Assembly: GCA_930990555.1 (NCBI GenBank)
Contig: CAKNPW010000002.1
Location: 42,203-106,202, forward strand
Reading direction: 5' to 3'
DNA from: an uncultured Clostridium sp.
Lineage (GTDB): Bacteria > Bacillota > Clostridia > TANB77 > CAG-508
DNA length: 64,000 nucleotides
Shown here: positions 43,865 through 52,780 of the stretch, piece by piece
Layout of the letters: each line of letters opens with the position of its first letter
Numbering within the stretch: the first letter of the stretch is position 1
Made by a program: the position numbers and the translations under genes
The notes under the pieces: model-generated
Databases searched by the model: none
What the model was told of the DNA's origin: nothing
What the model saw: the letters and a program-made list of their open reading frames with translations, nothing else

Positions 43865-44653
43865 TTATAAATATTTTTCGTATTTTGAGCTAATTGATTT
43901 AACCCACTCTACATCTAATCTACTTGGATATGTAGACCAACTTTTTTCTCGACTGTTCCACCAATATCCTTTTTTCTTTAAAGCAAATTTTAATTGTGCT
44001 TGTGGCTTAAAAACAAATTTTATAAACACTCTGTCATTTTTTAGATATGCAGTAAAATTCTCATCTTCAAATAAGATTTCTTCTTTTTTCTCTTTTATTT
44101 CTCCATTTTTAGATGCTATATACACTTTATAGATAATCGTATTTTTCTTCCATTTATATATTTGGTTAAATTTTTCAAATAGCTCTATGAACTTTTTATT
44201 ATCAATGTTAGATAATTCAATTAGTTCATTTTTTATATCAAGTCCTAACTTATGTAATTGCATAATTTCTGCTACTTTTTTCTTTATAGAATCTTCTTTT
44301 GAAGGCTTTTTGAAACTTTTATATTGTTTTTCTAGATTACTAAACCAAACATTAAAATCACTTGATAGTTCCATGATTTTATCTGCTTCTTTATCTCTTT
44401 TTCCTCCATTATACTTTGCAGGTCCTGCAACAATAACACTTACAAAACTTGCTTCATATTTTAATATTTCCATATTTTTTTGGTACAATCTATCTAGAAT
44501 TTTTTGTTTTTTTACTTCTGAAATATTCCATTCTAATATTTCATTTACACAGCTTTTATAAATTTTTTCTCTTATATCTCCTCTGTCATTATTAAAACTT
44601 ACATTATTTGCTCTTTGTAATTGTGTTTTATCCAATTCTTTTATATTTAACAT
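43865..44653 (-). CDS. LPD-like protein with AGPAKYNGG motif
   Basis: 262 aa. The N-terminal part has VSVIVAGPAKYNGGKRDK, a motif common in large polyvalent-protein associated domains of phage and conjugative elements. The C-terminus has QLKFALKKKGYWWNSREKSW, a small fold seen at the end of many such proteins. It is 12 bp upstream of the ArdC-like gene, so both probably work on the same DNA-transfer or protection task. Confidence 0.55.
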   Translation of the reverse strand: MLNIKELDKTQLQRANNVSFNNDRGDIREKIYKSCVNEILEWNISEVKKQKILDRLYQKNMEILKYEASFVSVIVAGPAKYNGGKRDKEADKIMELSSDFNVWFSNLEKQYKSFKKPSKEDSIKKKVAEIMQLHKLGLDIKNELIELSNIDNKKFIELFEKFNQIYKWKKNTIIYKVYIASKNGEIKEKKEEILFEDENFTAYLKNDRVFIKFVFKPQAQLKFALKKKGYWWNSREKSWSTYPSRLDVEWVKSISSKYEKYL

Positions 44654-44680
44654 TATTATTCCAACCTTTCCTTTTATTTT

Positions 44681-44977
44681 TTATGATATTTTCTTTTTAG
44701 AATTACAATCTTTAGCTATTTTTCTTGCTCTTTTTAAAGCAAGTATCATATTATGAGTATGTAAATTTTCTTCTATATAAGCGTCAATTTTTGTCATACA
44801 ATTCTCTATTTTATTTCTATAATTACTTAATATATTTTCACTTATATCTGTTTTTTCAATTATTTCTATGACAGTTTCATAATCAGAAATTTCTACTCTT
44901 AAATCCCTAATTTTTCTATTATTCTTTTTGATTTTATTTTCATTGTAACCAATAAATTCTTTTATATTATTTAACAT
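44681..44977 (-). CDS. Coiled-coil hypothetical protein
   Basis: 98 aa, almost all helical with heptad-like spacing (IRDLRVEISDYETVIEIIEKTD) and a basic tail (KKIS). Not recognised. Confidence 0.6.
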   Translation of the reverse strand: MLNNIKEFIGYNENKIKKNNRKIRDLRVEISDYETVIEIIEKTDISENILSNYRNKIENCMTKIDAYIEENLHTHNMILALKRARKIAKDCNSKKKIS

Positions 44978-45086
44978 ATTTTTATTCCCCCTAATTTTTT
45001 ATTTTTTATATGATTTTGCTTTTATTTTTTCTCTTTCACTTTTTATTAATATTTTACTTTTACACATGCTTTCATATCCTTTTACT

Positions 45087-45461
45087 CTATTCTGATAGTT
45101 CGTCTAATAAACTTAATTCTGGAAAACTTTCTCCTGTTCCTATCCAAAAATTTTCTAATTTTCTTATGTCTATTTCTTCTTTTCTTTTTCCCAACCATGA
45201 AATGTGAATTCTTCCATTTTTAAGTTTACAAATATCTAAACAAGTTAAATCATCTCCTGTTTTTTCTGATTCCATTATTATTCTTTTAAATAACCTTTTA
45301 GCATCTTCGGTAATTGAAATATGTTCTTTACCTGTTACACCTGAACCCATAACACTTCCGTGAGGAAAATAGCAGTCTTCATTCATTTCTCCTTTTCCTT
45401 CTAAAACCAAAATATTATTATTATCTTTTGTATAAATTTTTAATAATATATCTTTTTCCAC
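45087..45461 (-). CDS. Hypothetical protein, GTG start
   Basis: 124 aa. The start is set at GTG 45461, because TAGGAGGA lies 9 nt upstream inside the longer frame that begins at 45497. Beta-rich, with YFPHGSVMGSGVTGKEH and HISWLGKRKEEIDI. Acidic end (LSLLDELSE). Not recognised. Confidence 0.65.
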   Translation of the reverse strand: MEKDILLKIYTKDNNNILVLEGKGEMNEDCYFPHGSVMGSGVTGKEHISITEDAKRLFKRIIMESEKTGDDLTCLDICKLKNGRIHISWLGKRKEEIDIRKLENFWIGTGESFPELSLLDELSE

Positions 45462-45488
45462 TATTTTATTTCCTCCTAACATAATTTT

Positions 45489-45536
45489 AAGTACCAATAT
45501 TCTTTTTCTTTATAGAAATTGGTACTTTTATTTTGT
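45489..45536 (-). terminator. Rho-independent terminator
   Basis: AGTACCAAT / ATTGGTACT stem around a 28-nt loop, downstream of the gene at 45556. Confidence 0.6.
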
Positions 45537-45555
45537 ATTCTCCAAATTTTCTTTA

Positions 45556-46083
45556 TTATTCAAATTGGTAGTTCCAATCCTTGCAATATTTCTTTAACTT
45601 TTCTTGGTCAATTTCGCATATCATAAATGGTCTATCAATATAATCCATGGCTGTTCTTGCTTTATCTTTGCTAACTACATTTATTGATCTAACTACTTTT
45701 ACTATGTCTAATTTTCTAAATATATCTAAATATTCTTCTTTTAAAGCTATATTAGTTTTATTATATAAAACTTTACTACTAAATACTGTTGCATTAGAAA
45801 TTGGTATACTTCTAGAAAAAGGTCGACTTTTTTCCTTGCCATATACCGTGATACACATTGCTAAATTATTAGTTTCATATGTAGATACTTTAAAGTAGCA
45901 GTCAATATATTCTTTATCATTAATTGACATTTTAAAACTATTATTGCTTCTTTCTTCATTATAAGCTACAAGAAATAATTTTATTATTTCCGTTGTTTCT
46001 AAATAATTTAAATTTATAGCTTTTTCTAAACCTTTATTTCCATCTACTAATTTTAATATTTCTTCTATCAAGTCACTATTCAT
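45556..46083 (-). CDS. Hypothetical protein
   Basis: 175 aa, GGAGG ribosome site. Mixed alpha/beta with a KEKSRPFSRSIPISNATVF segment; ends KDWNYQFE. Not recognised. The 187 bp upstream (46084-46270) contain only a terminator hairpin and no gene. Confidence 0.65.
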   Translation of the reverse strand: MNSDLIEEILKLVDGNKGLEKAINLNYLETTEIIKLFLVAYNEERSNNSFKMSINDKEYIDCYFKVSTYETNNLAMCITVYGKEKSRPFSRSIPISNATVFSSKVLYNKTNIALKEEYLDIFRKLDIVKVVRSINVVSKDKARTAMDYIDRPFMICEIDQEKLKKYCKDWNYQFE

Positions 46084-46215
46084 AAGTAATAATCCTCCTT
46101 ATTTTTTATTTCCTTTATTTTTTAATTTTTCACTCCATTTACCTAAAACAAACTGTGATGTAATGTGTTCTATTTTTTATTACAATAGCCTAATACTTAT
46201 ATTTTCCTCCTAACA

Positions 46216-46248
46216 AAAAAAGGATATTTTATCCCTTTGATTTTTATT
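46216..46248 (-). terminator. Hairpin terminator
   Basis: AAAGGATATTTTATCCCTTT hairpin flanked by A/T runs, after the methyltransferase gene. Confidence 0.6.
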
Positions 46249-46270
46249 TTTATAAAATTTAATTCAGATT

Positions 46271-47107
46271 TTATATACATAAACGCCATTTATTGCCTTC
46301 TTTTATAAAATTATTGTTATTATTTAAAATTTGTCTAATCTTTTCCCTAACATGATGGTTGTTTTTAGCTTTTTTTGACTTACTTAAAATTTCATATATG
46401 TCATCAACTGTTGCTTTATTATTAAGGAATTCTAATGTTGCTTGTATTAAATCTCTCCAAGTAATATTTTCTATTTGCATAATATTTTTGTCTTTACTTG
46501 AAGTTGTTTTTACGTTAAAAATCCATATTTTATTTTTCTTAAATACTAGGATATGTTCATGTTTTATTGGAATAAAACGATTTGCATATGTATTTTTATC
46601 AGACACGCAATTATGTTGTATTTTTATAATATGACTTTCTAAATCTCCAAAAAACTTCATATCTTTTAATATGCTATAATATTTGCCTTGCTTTCTGATG
46701 TCACCAATTAGGGTTACATGTCTACCACCTAAAATTAAGCTATGATATATTTTTTCATTTACCATATCTAATTTATTTATAAATTCTTCATATGGCATTT
46801 TATTTGACAAGTCATTTTGATGATAACTATTTCTTTGATACTGATATTTAATAATATCCCAATATGGTGGATGTGAAAATATAAAATCAGCTCCAGTAGG
46901 TATTTCATCTTTTAAGGCATCCCATCCATTTATTAAATCTAAATGTATACTATTAGTAATTCCAAGTTCACTTGCTACGTCTTTTCCCGTTCCACTACCT
47001 GAAAATACTTCTACAAATTTCTTTGGTTTGGAATTTGGATAAAAGTGTGATATTAAATCTTTAATAACATATCCGAGAGCAATTTCCTCTATAAGAGGAT
47101 TTACCAT
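46271..47107 (-). CDS. Orphan DNA methyltransferase with C-terminal winged-helix domain
   Basis: 278 aa. SAM-binding motif I VEVFSGSGTGKD (33-44), motif IV SHPPYWD (78-84), so an amino-methyltransferase (N4-cytosine or N6-adenine) of the beta/gamma order. The last 65 residues (TWRDLIQATLEFLNNKATVDDIYEIL, then VREKIRQILNNN...W) look like a HARE-HTH/winged-helix domain. No restriction enzyme is nearby, which fits a plasmid or phage protection or regulatory methylase. No clear target-recognition insert. Confidence 0.8.
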   Translation of the reverse strand: MVNPLIEEIALGYVIKDLISHFYPNSKPKKFVEVFSGSGTGKDVASELGITNSIHLDLINGWDALKDEIPTGADFIFSHPPYWDIIKYQYQRNSYHQNDLSNKMPYEEFINKLDMVNEKIYHSLILGGRHVTLIGDIRKQGKYYSILKDMKFFGDLESHIIKIQHNCVSDKNTYANRFIPIKHEHILVFKKNKIWIFNVKTTSSKDKNIMQIENITWRDLIQATLEFLNNKATVDDIYEILSKSKKAKNNHHVREKIRQILNNNNNFIKEGNKWRLCI

Positions 47108-47177
47108 ATGAACCTCGACTTGTATAGCTAATTACACTTTCCATTTCATAATTTTCCTCCTACATTTTTCTCATATT

Positions 47178-47573
47178 TTATTCTTCAATATTTTCAATTT
47201 TATTAATATTAGGATATTGACTAAATAATTTGAATCTAATTCCCGTTGTGTAAATTTTATATTTTCCACCTATTTCTATTGAAGAATATATATCTGTGCT
47301 ATTAAACTTCCATATAAAAAGTAAATCTTCTATCTTGTAAGTGTTATCATTATTATCTGTAATTATATATGTACCATTTCCATTATAAGTTTTTACAAAT
47401 TTATCTTTTATTTCAATGACAGCTTCACTATAATTTGAATACTGAAAAATATAAGTCATAAATAGAAATATTATAATTATGATACATATAATAATTGCCT
47501 CAAAGTGACAATAAAATAATTCCGTTATAGCATTACTAATTTTATTTTTCAATTTTAGTATTTTTTCTTTCAT
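47178..47573 (-). CDS. Membrane-anchored hypothetical protein
   Basis: 131 aa with one hydrophobic helix at about 20-45 (AIIICIIIIIFLFMTYIF) and an outer beta-rich domain (TYIITDNNDNTYKIEDL). Not recognised. Confidence 0.65.
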   Translation of the reverse strand: MKEKILKLKNKISNAITELFYCHFEAIIICIIIIIFLFMTYIFQYSNYSEAVIEIKDKFVKTYNGNGTYIITDNNDNTYKIEDLLFIWKFNSTDIYSSIEIGGKYKIYTTGIRFKLFSQYPNINKIENIEE

Positions 47574-47596
47574 AATACTTTTCCTCCATAAATATA

Positions 47597-47636
47597 AAAT
47601 AGGAAAGTAGAACTATCTCTACTTCCTTATTTTTTC
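47597..47636 (-). terminator. Rho-independent terminator
   Basis: AAATAGGAAAGTAGA / TCTACTTCCTTATTT-like stem (one bulge) after the SSB gene. Confidence 0.65.
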
Positions 47637-47640
47637 TGTA

Positions 47641-48060
47641 TTAGAATGGCAAATCGTCATTAGCTGGTATCTCAAAATCGCTGTCATCATTTGTCTGCCC
47701 AGAATTATTTGCAAAGGGGTCTTGTGAAGCACCAGAATCCTTTTTACCTTCAGCAAAATATGCTTCTTCTGCTACCACTTCTGTTGCATAATGTTTTACA
47801 CCTTGGTCATCATCCCAACTTCTTGTTTGCATCCTTCCAATAATTCCTACTTGTTGACCTTTATGATAATATTTTTGACAAAATTCTCCTAATTTACTCC
47901 ATGCAACAATGTTAATAAAATCTGCTTGTCTTTCTTCTCCTTGTCTTACAAATCTTCTATTTACTGCTAATGTAAATGAGCAAACAAGAGTATTACTACT
48001 TTGTGTATATCTCACCTCTGGCTCTTTTGTTAATCTTCCCATTAAAATTACTTTATTCAT
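47641..48060 (-). CDS. ssb: Single-stranded DNA-binding protein
   Basis: 139 aa, slightly shorter than host SSB. MNKVILMGRLTKEPEVRYT opens the OB fold; DFINIVAWSKLGEFCQKYYHKG is diagnostic. The Gln/Asn/Asp linker ends with the acidic tip NDDLPF, which recruits replication and repair partners. It works with the ERF annealing protein downstream in this block. Overlaps the gene at 48053 by 8 bp. Confidence 0.95.
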   Translation of the reverse strand: MNKVILMGRLTKEPEVRYTQSSNTLVCSFTLAVNRRFVRQGEERQADFINIVAWSKLGEFCQKYYHKGQQVGIIGRMQTRSWDDDQGVKHYATEVVAEEAYFAEGKKDSGASQDPFANNSGQTNDDSDFEIPANDDLPF

Positions 48061-48412
48061 ATTTTTTATCTCCCTTCTTTTTATGAAATTTTTTTATATT
48101 TATTGAATATACTTCTATTGATTTATCATATATTCTACACATAATAACATTATTTTTATGACGGAAATAGTTTGTTTTCTTCAATTTTTCTAATATTTTT
48201 TGCTTCTTTGATTCTTCTGTTATTGGATAATCTCCATTATAATTAAACGTTTCTGGAAGCAAATCACAATCTACATATCCTTTAATAACTCTTTCTAATG
48301 CCTCTTTTATTGCATCTTCTTTATTTTTATGTAGTCCAAAAAAATCAACACATTCCATAATATCGTCATCATAACTGTGATATGTAAATTCATACACCAG
48401 GTATAAATCCAT
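48053..48412 (-). CDS. Hypothetical protein (paralog of 48432)
   Basis: 119 aa; MDLYLVYEFTYHSYDD, FFGLHKNKEDAIKEALERVI. Shares the YLVYEF opening and following layout with the C-terminal half of the protein at 48432. Coupled to ssb by overlap. Not recognised. Confidence 0.65.
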   Translation of the reverse strand: MDLYLVYEFTYHSYDDDIMECVDFFGLHKNKEDAIKEALERVIKGYVDCDLLPETFNYNGDYPITEESKKQKILEKLKKTNYFRHKNNVIMCRIYDKSIEVYSINIKKFHKKKGDKKYE

Positions 48413-48431
48413 TTTAAAGCTCCTTCCATTT

Positions 48432-49037
48432 TTATTCTATTTTTATTTCTTCAATTTTTATATAATATACACTTTGCTTTTGTTCTTCTTTCTTTTCTTC
48501 TTTGTATAAATGTACTTCCTTACAATAAATAAAAGGATTATTGAATTTTTTTAAATCTTCATCTATAAAGTATTTTTCTAATCCTTCTTTTAATAATTCT
48601 TGTGCATATTGATTTGCCCTTTTCTTCTCATAAAAGCCTTTAAAAAAAGTGATGGTAGGTTTTAATTTTTCCTCTACATCACCAAAATCAAATTCATATA
48701 CGAGATAAAGAAAAGTATCTTCATTTTGCAAATTACTTATTCCTTTTTGTATAATTTTATAATCATCTATTTCATACATTGTATTTAATTTTTCTTCTAT
48801 CATATTAATTCTTTTAAGTGAGCCACTAGTTGCCATTTTAAACTCTAAAACAATAATACGAGTATCTTCATAATTGTTTAAATCATAGTTAAATATCTGG
48901 CTTTGCTTATATGATATAGAAGTAATTTTTGCATATGTTTTTATAAAATCTTCTATTTGCTTTAAAATCTGTGGTTTATCATTCTTTTGAATGGTCTTGT
49001 TTATTACAATAACCATTTGAAATACTGACATTCTCAT
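48432..49037 (-). CDS. Hypothetical protein (contains region similar to 48053)
   Basis: 201 aa, AGGAGG ribosome site. N-terminal part is alpha/beta and new; residues about 105-190 (FLYLVYEFDFGDVEEKL, FFKGFYEKKRANQYAQELLKE) match the 48053 protein. So a domain is shared between two consecutive genes. Function unknown. Confidence 0.65.
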   Translation of the reverse strand: MRMSVFQMVIVINKTIQKNDKPQILKQIEDFIKTYAKITSISYKQSQIFNYDLNNYEDTRIIVLEFKMATSGSLKRINMIEEKLNTMYEIDDYKIIQKGISNLQNEDTFLYLVYEFDFGDVEEKLKPTITFFKGFYEKKRANQYAQELLKEGLEKYFIDEDLKKFNNPFIYCKEVHLYKEEKKEEQKQSVYYIKIEEIKIE

Positions 49038-49047
49038 ATATACCTCC

Positions 49048-49533
49048 TTATGCAGCCATCAGCTCTAGCAAATCTTGTTGTTGATAATTTGCTTCTCGTA
49101 ATTTTGTTCCAAAAAGGCATGACAAAAATTCTATTATATCATTTTTTTCCCAAACATTTTCAAAGAAAGCCATCTTTCTATAATTGTAAGGGATACCAAT
49201 TGCTAATTCATATTTATTGGTACTTTTCTTAAATTGACTTGGACATAGATATCCATTTTCAATTGTTCGCAAAAATACTTCTAACCAATAATTAATGTAT
49301 ATGTTATTCTCGTCATTTTTTTTAGACTTTTTTCCATATACATATATCTCTCTTGGTAAGTTAATAAGAGGTGATGAAATAAAAAATTCATCTTCTTTTA
49401 AATAATCATCTTTATTTACTCTTACTCTACAACTATTTTTTAAAAAAAGTGAAGGATATTTTCTAAACTCTCCACTCTCATCTAATTTTTTTAATTTTCT
49501 ATATATAATTTTTGTATTCACATTAAGCAACAT
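49048..49533 (-). CDS. Hypothetical protein ending -MAA
   Basis: 161 aa from the ATG at 49533 with GAGGAGG upstream; this ATG overlaps the last codons of the amidotransferase-type gene by 11 bp, so the two are translationally coupled. Basic N-terminus (NTKIIYRKLKKL), no motif. Ends QDLLELMAA. The tight coupling suggests a role with the amidoligase pair. Confidence 0.65.
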   Translation of the reverse strand: MLLNVNTKIIYRKLKKLDESGEFRKYPSLFLKNSCRVRVNKDDYLKEDEFFISSPLINLPREIYVYGKKSKKNDENNIYINYWLEVFLRTIENGYLCPSQFKKSTNKYELAIGIPYNYRKMAFFENVWEKNDIIEFLSCLFGTKLREANYQQQDLLELMAA

Positions 49534-50284
49534 CTTTTTCAGCCTCCTCATAATATTTTTGGTATAAATCTTCATAGTAATCATCCAAACTGTATGCTGG
49601 AAATGTATCAAAATAATAATCACTATATTCATATTTTCTAGGATAACATTTCTTAAAATTTGTCATGTCGATTTTTTCTCCATTCCAAATAAAGCATTTA
49701 TTGGGCTTATAGATAGTTCCAGTAATTTCATCTGGAAATTCTGATGCAAATACAATTGCATTATTTCTACCATCTTTTAAAAGTCTTATATTTTTAGTAT
49801 TATCTGCCACTACATATGGTTTTCCTTTACTAAATCCAACAAAAATACTGCCTAATTTTTTTAATGCAGGTAATTCCAGATTATATTTTACTTTTAAATC
49901 TAAAATAGCTTCTGTATCTGTCTTCTCTAATACTTTACTAATAAAGCCAACCGAGCTTTCAGTACCATTCATTGCCATTACTTCTTCAGAGCTTCCTTTT
50001 CTAAAAAACGGATGACAATTTTGATTAGATTTAATACCGACAGAAGCATATCTTGTATGAAATATGCACCAGTCATAATTTATCTTTTTTATTCTTGTTG
50101 CTATATCTTTTGTCGATAAATTAAGACCTTTTTCTATTTTTATTACTTTACTATTTTTCATTAAGGCATAGCCATTTCCATCTCCTCCAAATGATTTTTC
50201 TAAATAAGTCAGGAAATTTTGCATACCATATCTTTTTTCTATTTCTTTTTCTCCTTTTTTATTCATTAACACTAGTCTACACAT
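49523..50284 (-). CDS. Class II glutamine amidotransferase-like (Ntn hydrolase)
   Basis: 253 aa. Cys2 directly after the start Met is the N-terminal nucleophile; HTRYASVG (76-83), H91 (NCHPFF) and MNGTES (105-110) build the GATase_4 active site. Such enzymes release ammonia from glutamine or form the glutaminase half of an amidotransferase. It overlaps the amidoligase gene by 8 bp and the next gene by 11 bp. Ends EKDVA. Confidence 0.8.
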   Translation of the reverse strand: MCRLVLMNKKGEKEIEKRYGMQNFLTYLEKSFGGDGNGYALMKNSKVIKIEKGLNLSTKDIATRIKKINYDWCIFHTRYASVGIKSNQNCHPFFRKGSSEEVMAMNGTESSVGFISKVLEKTDTEAILDLKVKYNLELPALKKLGSIFVGFSKGKPYVVADNTKNIRLLKDGRNNAIVFASEFPDEITGTIYKPNKCFIWNGEKIDMTNFKKCYPRKYEYSDYYFDTFPAYSLDDYYEDLYQKYYEEAEKDVA

Positions 50285-51032
50285 TTTCGGTTACCTCCAT
50301 GTACTTTTTTAATATTGTTTGTCCTACTTTTCTTGCCTTATTGCTGTCAAAATTTCCTTTTGATATATGATAATTTATGTATTTAGTTGTATCTATGCAA
50401 AAGTCAGTTGCTCTTATATATTGCTTTGAATTATTAAACTTTAATAGTCTAAACTCTAATGTTTCTACTGATGATCTCGTATTAAATGAATTGTATCTAT
50501 CTTCTTCAAAATATTCTGAACAATAATGATTAAAATATCTTCCCCAGAATTTTTTTGTCTTTTCTTTATCCTTTCTCATATATTCTAATAGTGGTGAAAA
50601 TAACTCTACTTCATAGTCTTGCATGATATATTTGTATTTTGTTCCAACATGTAAGTGAGTTCCACAACCATTATTAATATATTTAGCAAACTTATCTAAT
50701 TTTCTACAAATAGCATGAAACGTTTTTCGATTTGAATATATAGGACTTTTCCATTCTGTTCCTGATATTGAACCATCATAACATCCAATAAATCCATATT
50801 TTAGAAGTTCATACAACTCAAGATTTCTTTCACCTGTTTCAAATTCAAAAGAAAATGTCATTTGTGTTTCTTTTCCTTGCTTTTCATTATTTCTTGTCGT
50901 ATAGCCTTGTTGCCTACTACAACTATGACAAACATATTCTTTATTATTTATTTTATATGTATCATATAGGAGAAATTCTTTATTACAATTTAAACATTTT
51001 GCATATTGTAAAAAATTCTTAATTTTAAGCAT
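50277..51032 (-). CDS. Amidoligase (COOH-NH2 ligase) with N-terminal zinc ribbon
   Basis: 251 aa. Zinc ribbon CLNC...CHSC at 13-38. Amidoligase motifs: FSFEFE (60-65), YDGSISGTEW (85-94), GCGTHLHVG (122-130), ETLEFR (around 193). These enzymes belong to the glutamine-synthetase-like fold and join a carboxyl to an amine using ATP. The pairing with a class II glutaminase is known from comparative genomics of amidoligases on phage and mobile elements. The target (peptide, protein or metabolite) is unknown. Confidence 0.75.
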   Translation of the reverse strand: MLKIKNFLQYAKCLNCNKEFLLYDTYKINNKEYVCHSCSRQQGYTTRNNEKQGKETQMTFSFEFETGERNLELYELLKYGFIGCYDGSISGTEWKSPIYSNRKTFHAICRKLDKFAKYINNGCGTHLHVGTKYKYIMQDYEVELFSPLLEYMRKDKEKTKKFWGRYFNHYCSEYFEEDRYNSFNTRSSVETLEFRLLKFNNSKQYIRATDFCIDTTKYINYHISKGNFDSNKARKVGQTILKKYMEVTENV

Positions 51033-51083
51033 AATATCCTCCTTTTTGCAAAAAAATAAAACTATTTTAAAAAATAGCTCTAT

Positions 51084-52763
51084 TTAAGCTGCATTTAACA
51101 TATTTATATTTCTATCTTCTCTTAATTGTTCGTCAACAGATGCTTTTTTAGCTTCTAATACATCGTGGTAGTCATATAAAACCTTTAATTCACTATATTT
51201 AATAAATATTGCAACTACTACTTGATTGTTTGTTTTTATATTAACATCTCTTATAGATTCTGCATCATCTATGAACATTGGTGTATGAATATTAGCAAGT
51301 TCATTTATTAAATTAGAAATTTCAAAATCAGCTCTCATTTTTTGTGAATGTGATAATTTTTCATATTCTCTGCCATTATATTTTACTGTATATTTATTAT
51401 CATCTATAATTTCTCCAGTAGAAGTATCTACCTTATAAAACTCTATTGTAACTTTATCTAGTAGATTCTGAATCATTTTTACTTGCTTTTCTATTTTTAG
51501 CTTTCTAAATTTGTTAGCAACTTCTATTTGCTTTTCATATAATTCTTTGGTATCCGTTAATTTTTTTATAGCATCTTCTACCTTTTCTATTTGCGATTTA
51601 GCGTTTCTAATTTCTTCATTTTCCGTTTCTGCTTTTTGATTATATAGTTCAATTTCGATTTTTTCTTCTTTTAGGCTATCTATTTGTTCTTTAAGAGCAT
51701 TTATATTTTCTAATTTTTCTTTATTTTCACTTGTATTTAGCTTATTAAATAATGCTTTTTTGGAATTCATTTCTGTTAAATAATTTTTTGCTTCTTCTTT
51801 TAAATTCTCAATTGAATTTTCTAGTGTTTCTAACTCTTTATTGTATTGCCTCTCTAATGCTTTTCTTAAAGCCTCATTTACTATCTTTTGTTTGCAGACT
51901 GGACACTCACTATTAACTGAAGATACATTATTGATTTTTTCTTCTATTTTTTTCTTTTTCTCTTTTGCATTTCCTAAATCTTCTTTTAATATTTTAGATA
52001 GTTTTCTTTCAAGTAAATTTATTTTATTTTTTATATCTTCTAGGTTAAATGCTCCAATTCCACCTTTTAAAAGATTTTCATATTGAGCTTCTAAATCAAG
52101 AAGTTCCATTTGCTTATCAAATGTCTTTTCTTTTCTTTCTACTTTTAAAGCTGTTAATAGATTACTTTCTTTTATGCCTTCATTTCTTTTTATTTCAAAT
52201 TCAATTTCTTTTATTTTAACTCTTTTTTCCTTATTGTATTCTTTTGCATCTAGTATTGGTTCTCCTAATATATTTTGTTCTTCCTCTGTCAAGCAACTAA
52301 ATACTTCTTCTTTTTCTATGTTTGGAAGTAATCTTAATAATAATTCTTTTTGTTTGTCTTTTTCCATGCTTCTAAATCTATATGGGTTATATGCACATAA
52401 GAAAAATTGAATATCTTTATAAAATTTAGATAATGCTTCTCTTGTGGTTCTTATACCATCTAAAAGTACATAGTTTGATTTTCCTTTACTTCTAAAAATA
52501 CTATGTTCTTCTCCATCATTATCAATTATTGTTATTTGAGCTGTTACATTTCTTAAATTTGGTCTATTATCATCTGACACATCTTCTTGATTACCTTCAC
52601 TTAAGCTATATCCTGTTATAACCCAAAGTGGAACAGAAAGAATAGTAGATTTAGTTTTATAATTATCTCCTATTATATATGTAATATTTTCATCAAAATT
52701 AACCCTTGTTCCATCAGGTAATCCTTTATATCCTCTTGTATCATCAATTGATTTTATTATCAT
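51084..52763 (-). CDS. Rad50/SbcC-like ATPase with zinc hook
   Basis: 559 aa. N-terminal ATPase lobe with a degenerate P-loop GDNYKTKST (32-40; the usual Gly before Lys is Thr). Two coiled-coil arms (180-280 and 300-440) around a CPVC hook at 287-290. C-terminal lobe: LSHSQKMRADFEI signature-like (470-482) and MFIDDAESI Walker B (496-504). Common beside ERF or RecT in phage and plasmid recombination modules. The nuclease partner (SbcD-like) is not seen. Ends MLNAA. Confidence 0.8.
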   Translation of the reverse strand: MIIKSIDDTRGYKGLPDGTRVNFDENITYIIGDNYKTKSTILSVPLWVITGYSLSEGNQEDVSDDNRPNLRNVTAQITIIDNDGEEHSIFRSKGKSNYVLLDGIRTTREALSKFYKDIQFFLCAYNPYRFRSMEKDKQKELLLRLLPNIEKEEVFSCLTEEEQNILGEPILDAKEYNKEKRVKIKEIEFEIKRNEGIKESNLLTALKVERKEKTFDKQMELLDLEAQYENLLKGGIGAFNLEDIKNKINLLERKLSKILKEDLGNAKEKKKKIEEKINNVSSVNSECPVCKQKIVNEALRKALERQYNKELETLENSIENLKEEAKNYLTEMNSKKALFNKLNTSENKEKLENINALKEQIDSLKEEKIEIELYNQKAETENEEIRNAKSQIEKVEDAIKKLTDTKELYEKQIEVANKFRKLKIEKQVKMIQNLLDKVTIEFYKVDTSTGEIIDDNKYTVKYNGREYEKLSHSQKMRADFEISNLINELANIHTPMFIDDAESIRDVNIKTNNQVVVAIFIKYSELKVLYDYHDVLEAKKASVDEQLREDRNINMLNAA

Positions 52764-52780
52764 ATTTCACACCTCTTTAT

